Below, piece by piece: positions 45,760-58,519 of a stretch of DNA of 64,000 bases (the first letter of the stretch is position 1; each line of letters begins with the position of its first letter). Both the position numbers and the translations under genes were made by a program. The DNA comes from Lepus europaeus (Eukaryota; Chordata; Mammalia; Lagomorpha; Leporidae), in contig NC_084827.1 of assembly GCF_033115175.1 (NCBI RefSeq), positions 60,201,201 through 60,265,200 of the forward strand, given 5' to 3'. The notes under the pieces are model-generated. The model ran no database searches and had not been told where the DNA came from. It saw nothing but the letters and a program-made list of their open reading frames with translations.

Positions 45760-46720
45760 TTGTTCAGTAGTACTGGTAGTTCCCATATACCCACACATAT
45801 AATATTTTACTATAATTAATCTGTCATAATTAATGAATCACACCCAGCTTCTATTTTTTAATACCAATTCCTTCTATCCCTTGTGCCCCTCTCAATCTCA
45901 AGTAATCAATATTATTTGTTCAAATTCAGTATGTTTTTTTTTTTTTAAGTTTCCACATATAAAGAAAAACATGTGGTATTTGTCTTTCTGTGTCTGGCTT
46001 ATTTCAACTAACATAATATCCTCTACTTCTAGTTATTTTGCTCCAAATGACAATATTTCATTCATTTTTGTGGCTGAATAGTATTCCATTGTATACATAT
46101 ACCATATTTTATTCATTCATGTGATGGCAGACAATTTGGTTGATTCCAAGTCTTGGCTATTGTGAACAGCACTGCAATAGATTGAGTGGTGCAAGTACAT
46201 CATTGGTGCAATGATTCTATGATTTTTATGTATGTACCCAGTAGTGAGATTGCTGGATCATTAGCAGTTCTATTTGTAGTTTTTAAGAAAATCTCCACAC
46301 TGTTTTCCACAGTGACTGCATTAATTTACATTCCCACAAACAGCGTATAAGAGTTGGCCTTTCTCTACATCTTTGCCAGCATCTACTACTTTCTGGCTTT
46401 TTGGTAATAGTCATTGTATAAACAAGGATAAGGCAGTATTTCATTGTAATTTTGATTTGAATGTGATGTTGAGCATTTTTTCGTAAATCTGTCTACCATT
46501 TGTGTTTGAGTGTGTGTGTTGTAATAACTGTCAATTCAGGTATTTTGCCCATTGCTTAAATGCATTGTTTTTTTTTTCTTATTGAGTATTGTGGGTTTCT
46601 AATATATTCTGGATATTAATCATTTGTTAAGCATAGCTGGCAGTGAACTTTTCCCATTCTGCTGGATGTCACTTTGCTCAGTTGATTGTTTTCTTTGCTG
46701 ACTAGCACAGGTTCCTGATG
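45760..46720 (-). mobile_element. Ancient L1 3' part, antisense
   Basis: L1 3'UTR text in reverse (CCCATATACCCACACATATA), then the ORF2 C-terminal region complement (GAATAGTATTCCATTGTATAC, TTTGGTTGATTCCAAGTCTT, GTGAGATTGCTGGATCAT, CATTCCCACAAACAGCG). It ends near TTGTTTTCTTTGCTG. Confidence 0.85.
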
Positions 46721-46779
46721 TCAGTTTATGTTACCTGAGCTAGGCCAAATTGGCTGGGTCAAGCTACACTAAAGTTATT

Positions 46780-47250
46780 TGTCTGTTTATTCTTGTCTAT
46801 TAGACTGACAATGTATAGAAATTTCCCAGTGCCTTCAGCTTCAATCTGCCCCTCTGTGCCTGTCACTGTCACTAATAGTACGATTTTATATCTTTATGTG
46901 CCATATTTCCATCTGAATGTCCTCACATTTCTATCTCCAGTTCAGACCTCACCCCTTAGTTGTAGACTTCCAGAATCTTACTGAATACTCTCTGGAGTTC
47001 TCATGGATAATCAGACTCTTCACCTTCAACATCGAATCCTGGGTCTTTACTCCCGACTTCATGTTCTCTGTCTCATTGGTGTTCCATCCACCACAGCAAC
47101 ACGAGCCAAAGTATGATCCTGATTTTTCTTCCTTTCTTTAGCTTCACATCCGACTAAATAATACTTACTCTTAATTTTGCTTTGTTATATTCCCCAATTC
47201 TATCAATTTCTCCGTCTCTAATGCGACATTCTTGTCTTTAATGAAACATC
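46780..47250. repeat. Possible L2-like relic
   Basis: CATCTGAATGTCCTCACATT, TCCTGGGTCTTTACTCCCGA and TTCACATCCGACTAAATAAT resemble the C-rich L2/CR1-type 3' region ('...aacctgggagtcatccttgactcctcc'). Weak. Confidence 0.4.
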
Positions 47251-47469
47251 TTTTCTTTTTCACTATAAAACTATTCTGTCTTTTCTCCTAGGGTAAAACT
47301 ATGTACCTTCCAATTGATATTCACATTCATAGACAAGTATATGTCCCTAAAATACAAATGTGCTTAAAATAATATATAGCTTAAATTTCAATTGAGATAA
47401 AGATTCTTAAAGTCCTAAGATTGACCAATGATACCATATACAGTTCCCCTCCTCTAACTTCTCTTTTCT

Positions 47470-47744
47470 TAAGATATTTATTTATTTGAAAGTCAGAATT
47501 ATAGAAAGAGAAGAGAAAGACAGAAAGATAATGGTTGCAATGGCTGGAACTGGAAGGATCCAAAGCCAGGAGCCAGAAACTTATTCCAGGTCTCCCTTGG
47601 GGGTGCAGAGGCCCAAGGAATTGGGTCATCTTCCACTGCTTTCCAGGTACTTTATCAGGGAGCTGCATAGGAGGTGGATTCGAACCGGCAACCACATGGG
47701 ATGCCAGGCAGTACCTTCAACCTGCTATGCCACAGCACTTCCCC
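47470..47744 (-). repeat. CSINE, antisense
   Basis: AGATATTTATTTATTTGAAAG, TCCAAAGCCAGGAGCCAGA, TTGGGTCATCTTCCACTGC, ending GCCACAGCACTTCCCCC. Confidence 0.9.
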
Positions 47745-47750
47745 CTCTAC

Positions 47751-48081
47751 TTTCTTTTCTTTCTTTCTTTTCTTTTTTTTTTTTTTTTTTGACAGGCAGA
47801 GTTAGACAGTGAAGGAGAGAGACAGAGAGAAAAGTCTTCCTTCCATTGGTTCACCCCCCAAATGGCCGCTATGGCCAGCACGCTGCGCCAATCGAAGCCA
47901 GGAGCCAAGTGCTTCCTCCTGGTCTCCCATGCTGGTGCAAGGCCCAAGCACTTGGGCCACAGCAGAGAGCTGGACTGGAAGAGGAGCAACCGGGACAGGA
48001 TCCGGCGCCCTGACCAGGACTAGAACCTGGGGTGCCGGCGTCACAGGCGGAGGATTAACTTAATGAGCCACGGCGCTGGCC
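47751..48081 (-). repeat. CSINE, antisense, centre shortened
   Basis: (CTTT)n and T-tract, GACAGGCAGAGTTAGACAGT, CCAATCGAAGCCAGGAGCC, ending GAGCCACGGCGCTGGCC. It lacks the 'atcctccactgc...ggccac' part. Six bases from the previous SINE. Confidence 0.92.
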
Positions 48082-48089
48082 ATCCTCTG

Positions 48090-48360
48090 AATCTGTGGCC
48101 ATCCTAGAATCAGCCACAATCATGATCATCCTTTTTTATGTACTGGTGGTGCAGCTTCCCGTAAGTTCTTTCAATGGATTCTTCACTCTGGATCCATCTC
48201 ATAGCTTGTTCCTGCCTAACTCACTTCATCTAATCTGTATTTCGGAACTCTTTTCAAATGCTATTTCTTTGAGACACGTGTCCCCTATCTCTCAATTATT
48301 TATCGGTACCCTTTCCTTGTCTCCTCGCCTTCTTCATAGCGCTGAATGCAGCTGTAATCA
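48090..48360. repeat. Possible L2-like relic
   Basis: CTTCACTCTGGATCCATCTC and CCTAACTCACTTCATCTAAT have the pyrimidine-rich composition of L2 3' regions. Uncertain. Confidence 0.3.
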
Positions 48361-48642
48361 GAAAATTGGTTAACAAGTGCCAAATTCTATTGGGAACAGG
48401 ACCAAGCTGTCTTACTCACTTGACACATTACCTAACCACCCAATAAATATGAGAAAAATGTTAAACCAGGCCTTTACAGGTTGGTGAGATTTATATAACT
48501 AGAGAGAAATGTTTTCAAGCAGGAATTAAAGTATGAAAAACAATGTTAAAATAGAAAAAAAATGTGTTTTGCTATTGAAATAACATAGCTGAATATGGAA
48601 AGTACACTGAAGCAGAGTTTTTAAATATATATTTTAAAACTC

Positions 48643-48920
48643 TGGTTTTTATTTATTTATTTGAAAAGCACAGAGACAAAGAGAGCACTCTCATCTCCTG
48701 GTACACTACCGAAATATCTGCAACAACATGGACGGTTTCCAGTCAGGACCCCAATCCAGAACTCACATGTGGGTAGTAGGGTCCCAGCCAGTTTAGTCAT
48801 TACCTGCAGCTTTCAGGGCCATAAGCAGGAAGATGGAATCAGGAGAGGAACCTGGACTCAAACTCAGGTGTTTTGATATGGGATGCAGGTATCTAAGTGG
48901 GCTAGGTCAAACACATACCA
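48643..48920 (-). repeat. Old CSINE, antisense
   Basis: TTTATTTATTTATTTGAAAAG, CAGAACTCACATGTGGGTAG, CAAACTCAGGTGTTTTGATATG. Confidence 0.8.
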
Positions 48921-48974
48921 CTCAAGATAGAGTTAAATGAAGTTTTTCTTTTGATACATAAGGATGCTTCCCCA

Positions 48975-49230
48975 AAAATTTGTTTTAAAAACATGCATCA
49001 CCCACAACAGTCAATGTTGGGCCAGTCCAAGGCCTGGAGCAGGGAACTCCATTTGGGTCTCCCAGTGGTTATCAAGGGCCCAAGTACTTTAGCCAATGGT
49101 CACCACCTCTCCAGGAGCATTAGCAGGAAGGTGGGTCAGAAGCACAGCATCTGGGACTTGAACTGGGCTGTGGTATCAGATACTGGCCTATGAAGATCCT
49201 GGCTTAACTGTGTGACACAATGCCAGCCCC
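48975..49230 (-). repeat. Old CSINE, antisense
   Basis: TTGGGCCAGTCCAAGGCCTG, GGTCTCCCAGTGGTTATCAA, GGAGCATTAGCAGGAAGGTGG, ending GTGACACAATGCCAGCCCC. Its tail and GA zone are missing. Confidence 0.8.
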
Positions 49231-49699
49231 AACGTTTGTGGTTCTTTATTCGATCTTCTCACACATCTCCAGGCAATCATGCAGCCATGTGCACACCCAC
49301 ATTCCTTCATGTTTCAGAGTAAGCCTCATCACCACATACATGGTTAAGTAAAACCTTAGAATAGCTCAGGTCCCTGTTTGGTGATTTAGCACTTGAATGC
49401 AATGCATTCCAACTTAGATCATGCTTTGGTGAGGCACATTTTTTTTCTCTTTGACTTGGTTGGTGAGTTGAACTGTAGGAAGGAAGTACTGTTTATGATG
49501 AGATTGTCTCCTTCTCTCTTAGGTATTCTCAGATCTATTGTGCTTACCTCCAACACAGCCCTGGATCCGGACTTCCTGAGCGGGGACTGATTGCTGGTCA
49601 CCCAAACCCTCCGTGTCCCCAGTGGCTCCCGGCGTCCCTCAGCAGAGCGAGGCAGGAGGTTTCCATGGCGGCTCCTGGGGACTGAGCTGAGCCTGCTGT

Positions 49700-50040
49700 C
49701 AGGTGCTCTCCTGCCCCGTCGGGCAGCTCTACAAGGTTCAGGACCCAAAGAAGCCCCAGAAACTCGATCTGCACCAGCAAGGAAAATTCCTGTTGAACGA
49801 CCTCTTGGTGGTCACCTGGATCTTCCACGGGAAGATGGACTCGGAGACGTCCAGCCTCCAGAATCCTCACCTCTGTGCTCTACAAGAACCAGCATAGAGT
49901 GTTCCTTGTCCTCACTGCCCCAAGGACAGGACCCCTGTGGCTTCTCCGTCCCCGGGGAGCAGCTGCTGCCTGGGAAGAACTTCGTTGCCTCTGTTTATGC
50001 CCGTGGATTTCCCTGCACTACTGCCTCTGCTGCCTGATTT
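49700..50040 (+). pseudogene. IQSEC-like PH-domain pseudogene fragment
   Basis: The plus frame at 49724-49840 reads '[20 protein letters not shown]' then '[20 protein letters not shown]', close to the PH-domain start of IQSEC/BRAG Arf guanine-exchange factors ('DP.KPQKL.LHQ...FLFNDLLVVTKIF.KK'). After frame changes, 'YKNQH' and then 'FSVPGEQLLPGKNF' keep the family order ('FENQYY...VPGADIKVLINF'). The rest of the protein (Sec7 domain, IQ motif) is not seen. AATAAA at 50071-50076 has no A-tail after it. Absence of an intron across the matched part suggests a retrocopy, but a duplicated exon is possible. Which IQSEC paralogue is unclear. Confidence 0.55.
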
Positions 50041-50099
50041 ATGAGTTAGACAGAAATCAATTATGTCAATAAATTTTAGATAGAACTCCTTGCCTTGTC

Positions 50100-52480
50100 C
50101 TTGTTTCACTTGTGTGTACCTTCCTCAACTAGGATACCTTGAAGCACAGCCTCCATCTTTTTATTCTTCTCTACTATCTAACGTAGTACCTGGCTCTTCA
50201 TTGAGACTAAAGAAATGTTTAGAACAAGAATGGATAAGTCAATGAACGACTCTAGCCCAGCAAATTATTGTGATGGATATTACCTAGGGAATAATTGGAA
50301 CTGAGTAGCACATAAGGAAAGCAAAGATAAAGGCATATGCTGAAGTACAACAAACAATAGATTACAAGAACTGAAACTGCCCTCAGTACTCTATGATGGA
50401 GGTAACTACATGAAAAGGGCATAAAATTGTGCTTGACAGATTAACTTTCAGATTCTAACTCTTCCACCTCCTATCTTTGTGATTAGGTACTCAAATTTCT
50501 GAGCCTATGTTTATTTGTCTAGATAATGCGTGAGAAAGAAAGAATGTTACGTACACAAGGTGACATGGAAAAAAAGGTGATGCAGCATGACTAATACCCA
50601 AAGAAAAATTATTCAATTATTTGTAGTATATTAGCCATTTCAATAACTGGACCAAATTCATTATAAAATACTGAAGTAAAGTCCTCTCTGAAAAAAGCAA
50701 ATATAAGAGTAGAGAATCTTTGAGTAATTGATATCATGTGAAGTGAGAAGGTGTTTAGTGTTACTCTGAAAAGATCAGAAATCAAACTCCTCCCTTTATC
50801 TCATGAAGTGATAGAAATCTAGGCAGTGTCCACTTTATAGTGGGGAAGGACATCAGAACTAATGCTCTGTAGACAAGAAATCCTGGTTCCGAATTAAGCC
50901 AAATGCAAGACCCAGTGCAAATCGCTTAAATTCTGTGTTTCCTCCTTTGCTCTATCAATTTCTTTGAATCGTGAACCACTTCCAAGACTGCCCAGGAATT
51001 AGACAATAATTCATTCAATGCGGACAACATTTAGAAGCTTAAAGTTGCCCATAAATTCACAGAAATAGTTGTGGTCAGACCTACAGTCGCTGTAGGACAT
51101 TCTGCCAGGAGAAGATTTTGTCACTGGAATGGATGACAGAAACTTGAATCCAGAAACAATAAGTTCTGGTGAGGCAGAAAAAAATGACAGCTATTCACAT
51201 ATATCCAGCTTCAATTTTTTTAATCAAAACTTCATAATATACACATCTGATAATGAATAGACCCCTCCTAAAATAGTACATATTGTGAATATAGTGCCTG
51301 TGGAGTGTAAGTGTGCCAAATACAGTTAGGCAGAAAGTAAAAGTACCTTGATATAGAGTACCCAGACAATGACAAAACTGCACATATACTCTCACTGACC
51401 TACCTACTTATGACTGGCATTATGATTACTGCATGCATGATAGGAAATTCAGAAAGTTAGGGTTTGAAGGGGGATCTTGGCTTTTTTCCTCAAAGCCACA
51501 GGACTTATTGCAACTAGGTAGAAGAACTGAGATAGAAAGCAAATTTGCCTCACTCCAATATGTTTGTTCTGAGGGGATGTGTTGACAAATAAATTGTTTT
51601 TCTTTCTTATTTTCCTAAATATATTGAATACTGTAACATTTTCAGTATAAGCTGAACAAATAACACAGCAGATAATCTATTTATTTTTAAAAATACTTTT
51701 ATAACTCAAAACATTTTTGAGAGCCTCATTTACAATAGCATTCAGAATGAGCATCTTGCCAATTTAAACAGCAATGTTATGAAAACGATTGATTTTAGAA
51801 ATAGATGACATTTAGAACTCAGATTGGAGGAAAAGATCAGTTACTAAAGTTGATGAAATGTGTTTTGTAAACAATCCAAAGGATGAAGTAAAGATAGTTC
51901 TTGCTTGTTTGTGACTGTTTTTCCTGCAAGGAACGTGGTTTCTAAAGTCTTGTTAAAGGGGAGGGTCACAGATGTTTGAAAAATTGCATTTTCACAAAGT
52001 GACATTTTTGAAAGGCAAAATGAAAGCAGAGTGAGTGCATAATTTCTGAGAGGTGAAAAAGAGGGTTTGCATAATGGAGGAGCCTGAATTCAAACACTGA
52101 TTTTTCCGTCTTCTACCCTGAGCTTCAGTTTCATCTGCAAAGGAGAGATAAATCATGCCCATTCCTAGGCTGTGATGGGAGCTGGTAATGGTGCACAGAG
52201 CCTTACCTAAAACAGCATGCAAATATTTGTCATATTTTTAAAAGTCTAATTGCACGGTTATGAAGAAAAGAAGAATACAGAGTGCATGAAATGTGACTGA
52301 GCTGTATAGGCAATGAGTGACAAAGACTAGAATTTAACCAAACTTGGAAGTCACTTTTTTTAATATTGAATTTGGTGAAAGAATGCAACTTTGGTCAATT
52401 CCTAGGGCCAAATGCCATTTTGATTTTTTAAAAATTCTCTTTGGTAAACCTGGGAATGTAACGTACAGAGATTGCAAAAT
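50100..52480. other. Unassigned sequence
   Basis: The longest repeat-poor stretch of the window (about 2.4 kb). I see no exon with convincing splice sites, no CpG island and no known repeat. Confidence 0.4.
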
Positions 52481-52492
52481 CTGATTTGATTG

Positions 52493-52797
52493 GAGCTGGC
52501 TCTGTGGTGTAGTAGGCTAAGCCTCCATCTGCAGCTCCAGCATTCCATACAGGTGCTGGTTCCTGTCCTGGATGCTTCTCTTCTGAACTGGTCCTCTGCT
52601 TTGGCCTGGGAAAGCAGTGGAGCAAGTGTTTGGGTCTCTGCACCCAGGTGGGAAACTCAGAAGAAGCTCGTGGGTCCTGGCTTCAGACTGACTCAGCTCT
52701 GACAAGTGCAGCCATTTGGGGAGTGAACCAGCAGATGGAAGACCTTTCTCTCTGTCTGTAACTGCCTTGCAAATAAATAAATAAATTTAAACAAAAA
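52493..52797 (+). repeat. CSINE, sense
   Basis: GAGCTGGCTCTGTGGTGTAGT head to TGCAAATAAATAAATAAATTT. CTGATTTGATTG is duplicated exactly at 52481-52492 and 52798-52809. Confidence 0.95.
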
Positions 52798-52809
52798 CTG
52801 ATTTGATTG

Positions 52810-53489
52810 AAAATACTTTCATTATCTTTGTGCAATCCCAAATGCAATTCAAGAAAATTCACTGTTAATTAGCATCCTAAGGGAATTATTTAACAAAATG
52901 CCATTTTTATATAAAAAAATAATGTATTATTCTTGGCTGCTTTATATGTTCAATCTAAAGTATCATTGTAGGGATAGAGCTAAAGTTATACACTATTAGG
53001 TTTTCTGATGATAATAATATTGTTTAGGCAAAAGAGAGTATCAGAAACTAGAAGTACCAATATCATTGAGAATACAGAAAAAAAATCATTGATTCATTCA
53101 GTAGTATTAAAATCCACTCTGCTTAACTTTAAGTTTCAGGTCACATATAATATCTTTGATTTTCACTTTAGTAGAAATATGTGTCATTATGCAGACATGA
53201 GATGTAATTGAAACAAATGTGTTCATTAATATTTTTATACCATACTTTTAATAAAATCTGTTCTTTCCTAATTTTAATATACATTTTGGTTAAATAAACA
53301 TTTACTGGGATTCTACTATATGCTGGGAAGATAATCTGAAGATAGAGAAATGCAAAATTCTGAGGGCTAATGAATAGTTACAAAATGAAACCTTATATTT
53401 GAGGAGAAATATTGAAGAAGAGATGTTGTGAAATGACTGAAAATGATGTGGCCTAAAGATACAGATGTAAAATCTTCAATATTGAGGGC
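52810..53489 (-). other. Mostly unassigned; possible L2 piece at 53285-53370
   Basis: TAAACATTTACTGGGATTCT and ATATGCTGGGAAGATAAT look like the complement of the L2 3' end. The rest is unassigned AT-rich DNA. Confidence 0.4.
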
Positions 53490-54150
53490 TCATTCAAAGA
53501 GCAAAAATGGGATAGAAAGAAAAGAAAATCGCTTGACATTCTTGGTGATAATATAAATTGCTAAAACCATTATGGGCAACATTATGAAGGATCTTCAACA
53601 GATTAAAACTAGAACTGCCATACAAACTAGAAAATTCAGTTCTACATGTACTTATCCAAATGAAACAAAATCCATATGTTGAAGATACAACAGCACTCCC
53701 ATAATTCATTACAGCATTATGCACAATAGGCGAGATATGAAATCAACCCAAATGCCCATCAACAAGTGAATGAATAAAGGAAATGTGGTATACATACATA
53801 AAGGAATGCAATTCAGCCTCCATGAAAGAAAGAATCTTTTCATTTGTGAAACATGCGTGATCCTGAAGGACGTTATCTTAAGTGAAATAAACAAATACTG
53901 CAGTTTTCTTACTTATGTGTAGAATGTAAATAAGTGCATCTCACAGAAATACTGAGAATGAAACAGACAAGGAGTGACAAGATGTTAATCAAAGGGGACA
54001 AAATTACAAATCAACAGAAGGAGTGAGTTCTATACATCTGTTGTACAAGATAGAGACTCCAGTTAATGTCAATGTATTACATTCTTGCAATTTGCCAAGA
54101 GAATAAATTTTTGTTTTCTTGCATCGTAAAAATAAGTATGTGAGATAATG
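53490..54150 (+). mobile_element. Ancient L1 3' end, sense
   Basis: ORF2 C-terminal text (AACAGATTAAAACTAGAACTG, ATAGGCGAGATATGAAATCA, CCCAAATGCCCATCAACAAG, GGAATGCAATTCAGCC), then 3'UTR (ACACAGAAATACTGAGAATG-like, GACAAGGAGTGACAAGATG) and an AATAAATTTTTG end. Confidence 0.85.
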
Positions 54151-54160
54151 CACATTAACT

Positions 54161-54470
54161 ACTTATTTATTTATATGAAAGTCAAAGTTAGAGAGAGAGA
54201 CAGAGATCAATCTTCCATCCACTGATTCATTCCACAACTGGCCACAATAGTTAGGGCTAGGCCAGGCCAAAGCCAGGGGCCAAGAATTTTATCCAGGTCT
54301 CCCACATGTGAGCAGGAGCCCAAACACTTGGGTCATCACCCGCTGTTTTTCCCAGGCCATTATCAAAGATCTGAATAGGAAGTAGAGAGACTGGGACTTG
54401 AATCCGTGCCCATATGGGATGCTGGCTTCACAAATGAGGGCTTTACTTGCTCAGCCACAACACCAGCCCC
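54161..54470 (-). repeat. CSINE, antisense
   Basis: ACTTATTTATTTATATGAAAG, AGTTAGAGAGAGAGACAGAG, ending GCCACAACACCAGCCCC. Flanks CACATTAACT and CACATGTTAACT. Confidence 0.92.
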
Positions 54471-56180
54471 ACATGTTAACTTAAAATTTTCCACAATGCA
54501 TAGATATTTGACAATATTTTGTTGTATACCATAACTATGTACAATTTTTATGTGTTCACTAGAATAACTAAATTATAAATATATATAATTATAAAATTAT
54601 AAATTTAAATAATTAAATTTAGAATAACTAAAGCATAAACAGAGAAAAGTATCCAAGGTAAGAGTTGAAAAGAGAAAAGATTCCAAGGACAAAATTTGAA
54701 GGAAATTAGCAATAAGAAGCAAGTATAGAAACATAAAACAGGCAGAAAAGAAATGGTATTCATCAGATAATCTGATTTCACAAAATTTATGTGGAAAGGA
54801 TTTTCAAAAATGTGGTGAGAAAATGACCCCAAATCTAAATTGATTAAATTATTTTCACCATATCCAGTTATGAGACTGTGATTGCTGGCTCCATGCTATT
54901 AACACTTCATTACACCTCATCTCAGCTCTCTTATCTGTTATCCAAAGTATAACATATTTATATAAATAAATTATTTATTTTAGTATTGTGAGTTCAGGCT
55001 AACAATTATTGTGTGAACAAGTTTGGCGAAAAAGATATCCATTCATTCCCTCTAAATTTTATTCCAGTTTTTAGAACTAACTAAGGTTTTCTTTTCTGCC
55101 CAATGTTAAAGGCCCTTCTATAACCAAGTTACACTCTCCAGTATTTCTGCTTCATGCTTCCACATGAAATACATCTACCTCTGCTCATCCATCCAACACC
55201 TGCCCAACCATCTACTTCCACATACACCCATCTTTTCTCGAGCCTGGCATCTTAAGGTTTGTGCTGTCTAGACCAGAAATGCACACATATGTTTGCTTTC
55301 TCAGCCAAAATTTCACCGAGGACAATAACAAGAAACATATCTAATACACAATGCATGTGGAGGTGATATAATTTTAATCTATTTTATATATTTGTCTGTT
55401 ATTCATTTACAGTGCCCTGATTCCACATTCTCATCTTGACATACCCCTTTATTACATGCCTACACTCTTAGTTTTAAGTATTTTTAAGGATTTTAGAACT
55501 TAATTTGGCTTTATATCATTTCTCAGTTGCCTTGTTTCCATGGCTGCAAGTGTTGCCTTAAACCTCTTGGTCATGTCACCCTTCTCTGTCATGCTTACCT
55601 GGGAAGGATTTCCTTAACTATGTTAATTAGCAGGACCAACAAATCCAGCATCACAAATAAAACAGGAACTGGGAAAATCATTAGTTTTTACACCTGTCAT
55701 AATCCTGAACCATGCAATCTTTCCGTGTCTTCAAAAGCCTGAGCATCATGAACAAAATAAGTGTAACACTACACATCTATAACACAAAATAAGGAAACGC
55801 AGGATTTTCTGCAAACCTAACTTATGTCTCTATCTTCAGCTCATCTCTACAAAATATCAAGGGTGTTACACCGAGTTGTCGATATTTTTCTAGTTTCAGA
55901 AAGGCTTGGCAATTAAAGGAGCAGCTGAATGATCAGCAGCTTTGTGGGCTTGTCATTGAACATGACTTCAGGTGAGGGCCTTGTCAGTGGATAGTGCTAT
56001 CTTTGTAGTCTGTTGCACAAGACTCTTTGATGATAGCTCCTGCAAGTCTAGGTATTATAAGAAAAAACTCATATTCTTTTCATTTTATGAAAAGAATGGT
56101 GTAGTATCAGATCTGAAATGCATGCTTGTGGAAGGGAAGCTTATTGAATTGAATTTGTGGAAACAGTTCTGTTTGTAGAG
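54471..56180. other. Unassigned sequence
   Basis: AT-rich to about 55050, then a possible old L2-like pyrimidine zone (55080-55260). No gene recognised. Confidence 0.35.
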
Positions 56181-56181
56181 T

Positions 56182-56490
56182 CTAGTCTTCCCTCAGTGTC
56201 CACTGGGGATTGGTTCAAGAACTTTCCACAGGTACTAAAACATGGATATTTTGATCCCTTGTGAAAATGGCATAGTGTTTATATATAACATGTAAACCTG
56301 TAAAGTATAACTGTGTAAATAGTAAGCTACAGCTATGTAAACGTAAATAGTTGTTATACTGCATTTCTTAGGCAATAATGCCAGGAAAATTTCTGTAAAT
56401 GTTCAATATGGCACTTTTTAAAAATAATATTTTCAATCCCTGCCTGATGGAATCTGTGATGCAGAACCTGTGAGTAGAGGTGACAAGTTG
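56182..56490 (+). mobile_element. MER2 non-autonomous DNA transposon (Tigger family)
   Basis: TAGTCTTCCCTCAGTGTCCA then CTGGGGATTGGTTCAAGAAC follows the MER2 5' end. AAATAGTTGTTATACTGCAT, TTAGGCAATAATGCCAGG and ATGGAATCTGTGATGCAGAA give the middle and 3' end in order. It is an ancient fossil shared among placental mammals, with no transposase. Confidence 0.85.
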
Positions 56491-57350
56491 CAATAGGCTT
56501 TTAGACTGAGTGACACCCCCTAGATAACTTCCTATAAGTCACACAGGTTGCTACATTTTCCCCTAAATGTTGCTAAGGACCATAATATCTATCTCTTTTA
56601 CAACACTTTCAAAAATCTTCAAAGTGTTAATTTATAATAAGCGAGGAAACAGGTTGCTTTTCCTTCTTTTTTTTCTTCTCTCTCCATTCCCTCCCTCATC
56701 TCATTCTTTCTTTCTTATTCTCTGTCTTATTCTTTCCTTCTCTTTTTTTACAGGGTTATAGAACATAAAATCCAATATAAAAATGTATAGATTTTTTGCT
56801 CTTTGATATCTTAATTAGGTAGATGACCTCATCTACTCTTTTGAGAACCATTTCTTCTCTTCTAACAAAGAGATAATATTACTTGCTTTTATTAACAAGA
56901 ATATATTACTTAACTCACAGGATGGATAAAGAGAGTTTTTATGAAAATATCTGACATCCATCAGCTTAATGCACACAGTGAATAAGAATTGTGCCTCAGA
57001 GATATTAGGATATAATACATAAAATTTATAATTATGACCCCTATTAATTTTGTATTTCCATAAGTTGAAATCCAAGAAAACTCAGATAAATAAAATATTA
57101 AATTACTGCGATATTGTTAAACTTTTTCTAATTTAAGACACTCATAAATTTGTAGTACTTGTATGTAACAATACAGAGGGATCCGTGGTACTTATTACCT
57201 GGCTTCCCCAAAGCTTATGCCTTGCAAGCCTGCAGTAGTATATCACATCAAGACTATTGACACTGATAGAGTCAAGATAAGAGAGCGTTCCATCACCATC
57301 AGGGTACCTTTTATTCCCTACTTTCACTTCTTCCATCCAATAATGGGTTG
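56491..57350. other. Unassigned sequence
   Basis: A pyrimidine-rich tract at 56660-56755 (CTTCTTTTTTTTCTTCTCTC and similar) and AT-rich flanks; nothing else. Confidence 0.4.
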
Positions 57351-58246
57351 TTCATTTCTACACATTTGTCATTTCAAGAATGGCATGTGACTGAGAGCAT
57401 GCAATATATAACCATGTAGGCTGTATAATAACCTGGAGATGTATTCATGTTGTATGTATCAGTAGTCCATTCCTTTATTTAAGAGCAGCATTCCATGATA
57501 GGGATGTACCAGTTTGTATAACCAATAGCCATTCATGTTGAAGGACTCCTAGATAATTTTTGCTTTTGATCTTTCATGGATAAAGCTCCTATAAACATTT
57601 GTATACAGATTTTTTGACTATTCTGAAATAAGTGATAGCGTGTTATTGCTGGGTTATAGCACATTTGTAAGTTTAGATTATAAAAAATTGACCCAAGTAT
57701 CTTTCAGAATGACTGTCTTTTTACATTTTTATGAGAAATATATATGAATTATATAGTTTGTTAGCACACTCAAAGCATTTGGGATTATCATCATGTTCAT
57801 TTTTGTTTTGTGTAGTGAAATCTCATTATAGCTTTAATATGCATTTCCTTAATGGTTAATGAAGTCAAACATATCTTCCTGTGATTACTTCCTATCTGGT
57901 ATCCTTCTGGAAACTTTTAAATGTATGTTTCTAACTTTAGTTGGATTATTTGCTTATTTATTGCTAAGTTTTTTGTTCATTAATCCAGATGCTAGTCCTT
58001 TGACAAATGTGGTTTACAAATACTTTATTTCAGTCTTTAGCTTGTTTTTTCATATTCTAAACATTGATATATATAAAGCAATGTTTGCATTTCTTCCACA
58101 TTTTGATAGTCTAAATTTATCAGTTATTCCCTTCGTGGATTGCATTTTGATATTAAGTTGAGGCACTTTTAATATAACCCATAATCCCAAAGAATTCTTC
58201 TATGCTTTTAAAATAAATGTTATAATGTTGTTTTATACTTATATTT
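57351..58246 (-). mobile_element. Ancient L1, antisense (left part)
   Basis: ORF2 C-terminus/3'UTR text in reverse: CAGCATTCCATGATAGGGAT, ATGGATAAAGCTCCTATAAA, GTGAAATCTCATTATAGC, ATGCATTTCCTTAATGG. Split by the SINE at 58247 and continued at 58520. Confidence 0.8.
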
Positions 58247-58519
58247 AAATTTTTATTTGAAAGGCAGAAAGATAGAGAAAAAGATAAAGAACTTCCATCC
58301 ATGGGCTTACTCCCCAAATGCCCCAGGACTGGGCCAAGCTAAGACCAGGACCAGGAACTCAATCCAGGTCTCCTACATGGCAGGCAGTAACCCATGTACC
58401 TCACACATTACCTGCTCCTCCCAAGGAGTGCATAGTAGTAGGTTGGATGGGAAATGGAGCCAAGTCTCCCATCAGACATTCCAAAATTACATCTTATCTT
58501 CTGTGTCATAGGCCTGCTC
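58247..58519 (-). repeat. Old CSINE, antisense
   Basis: AAATTTTTATTTGAAAGGCAG, CAGGTCTCCTACATGGCAGG, ending GTGTCATAGGCCTGCTC. Confidence 0.82.
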
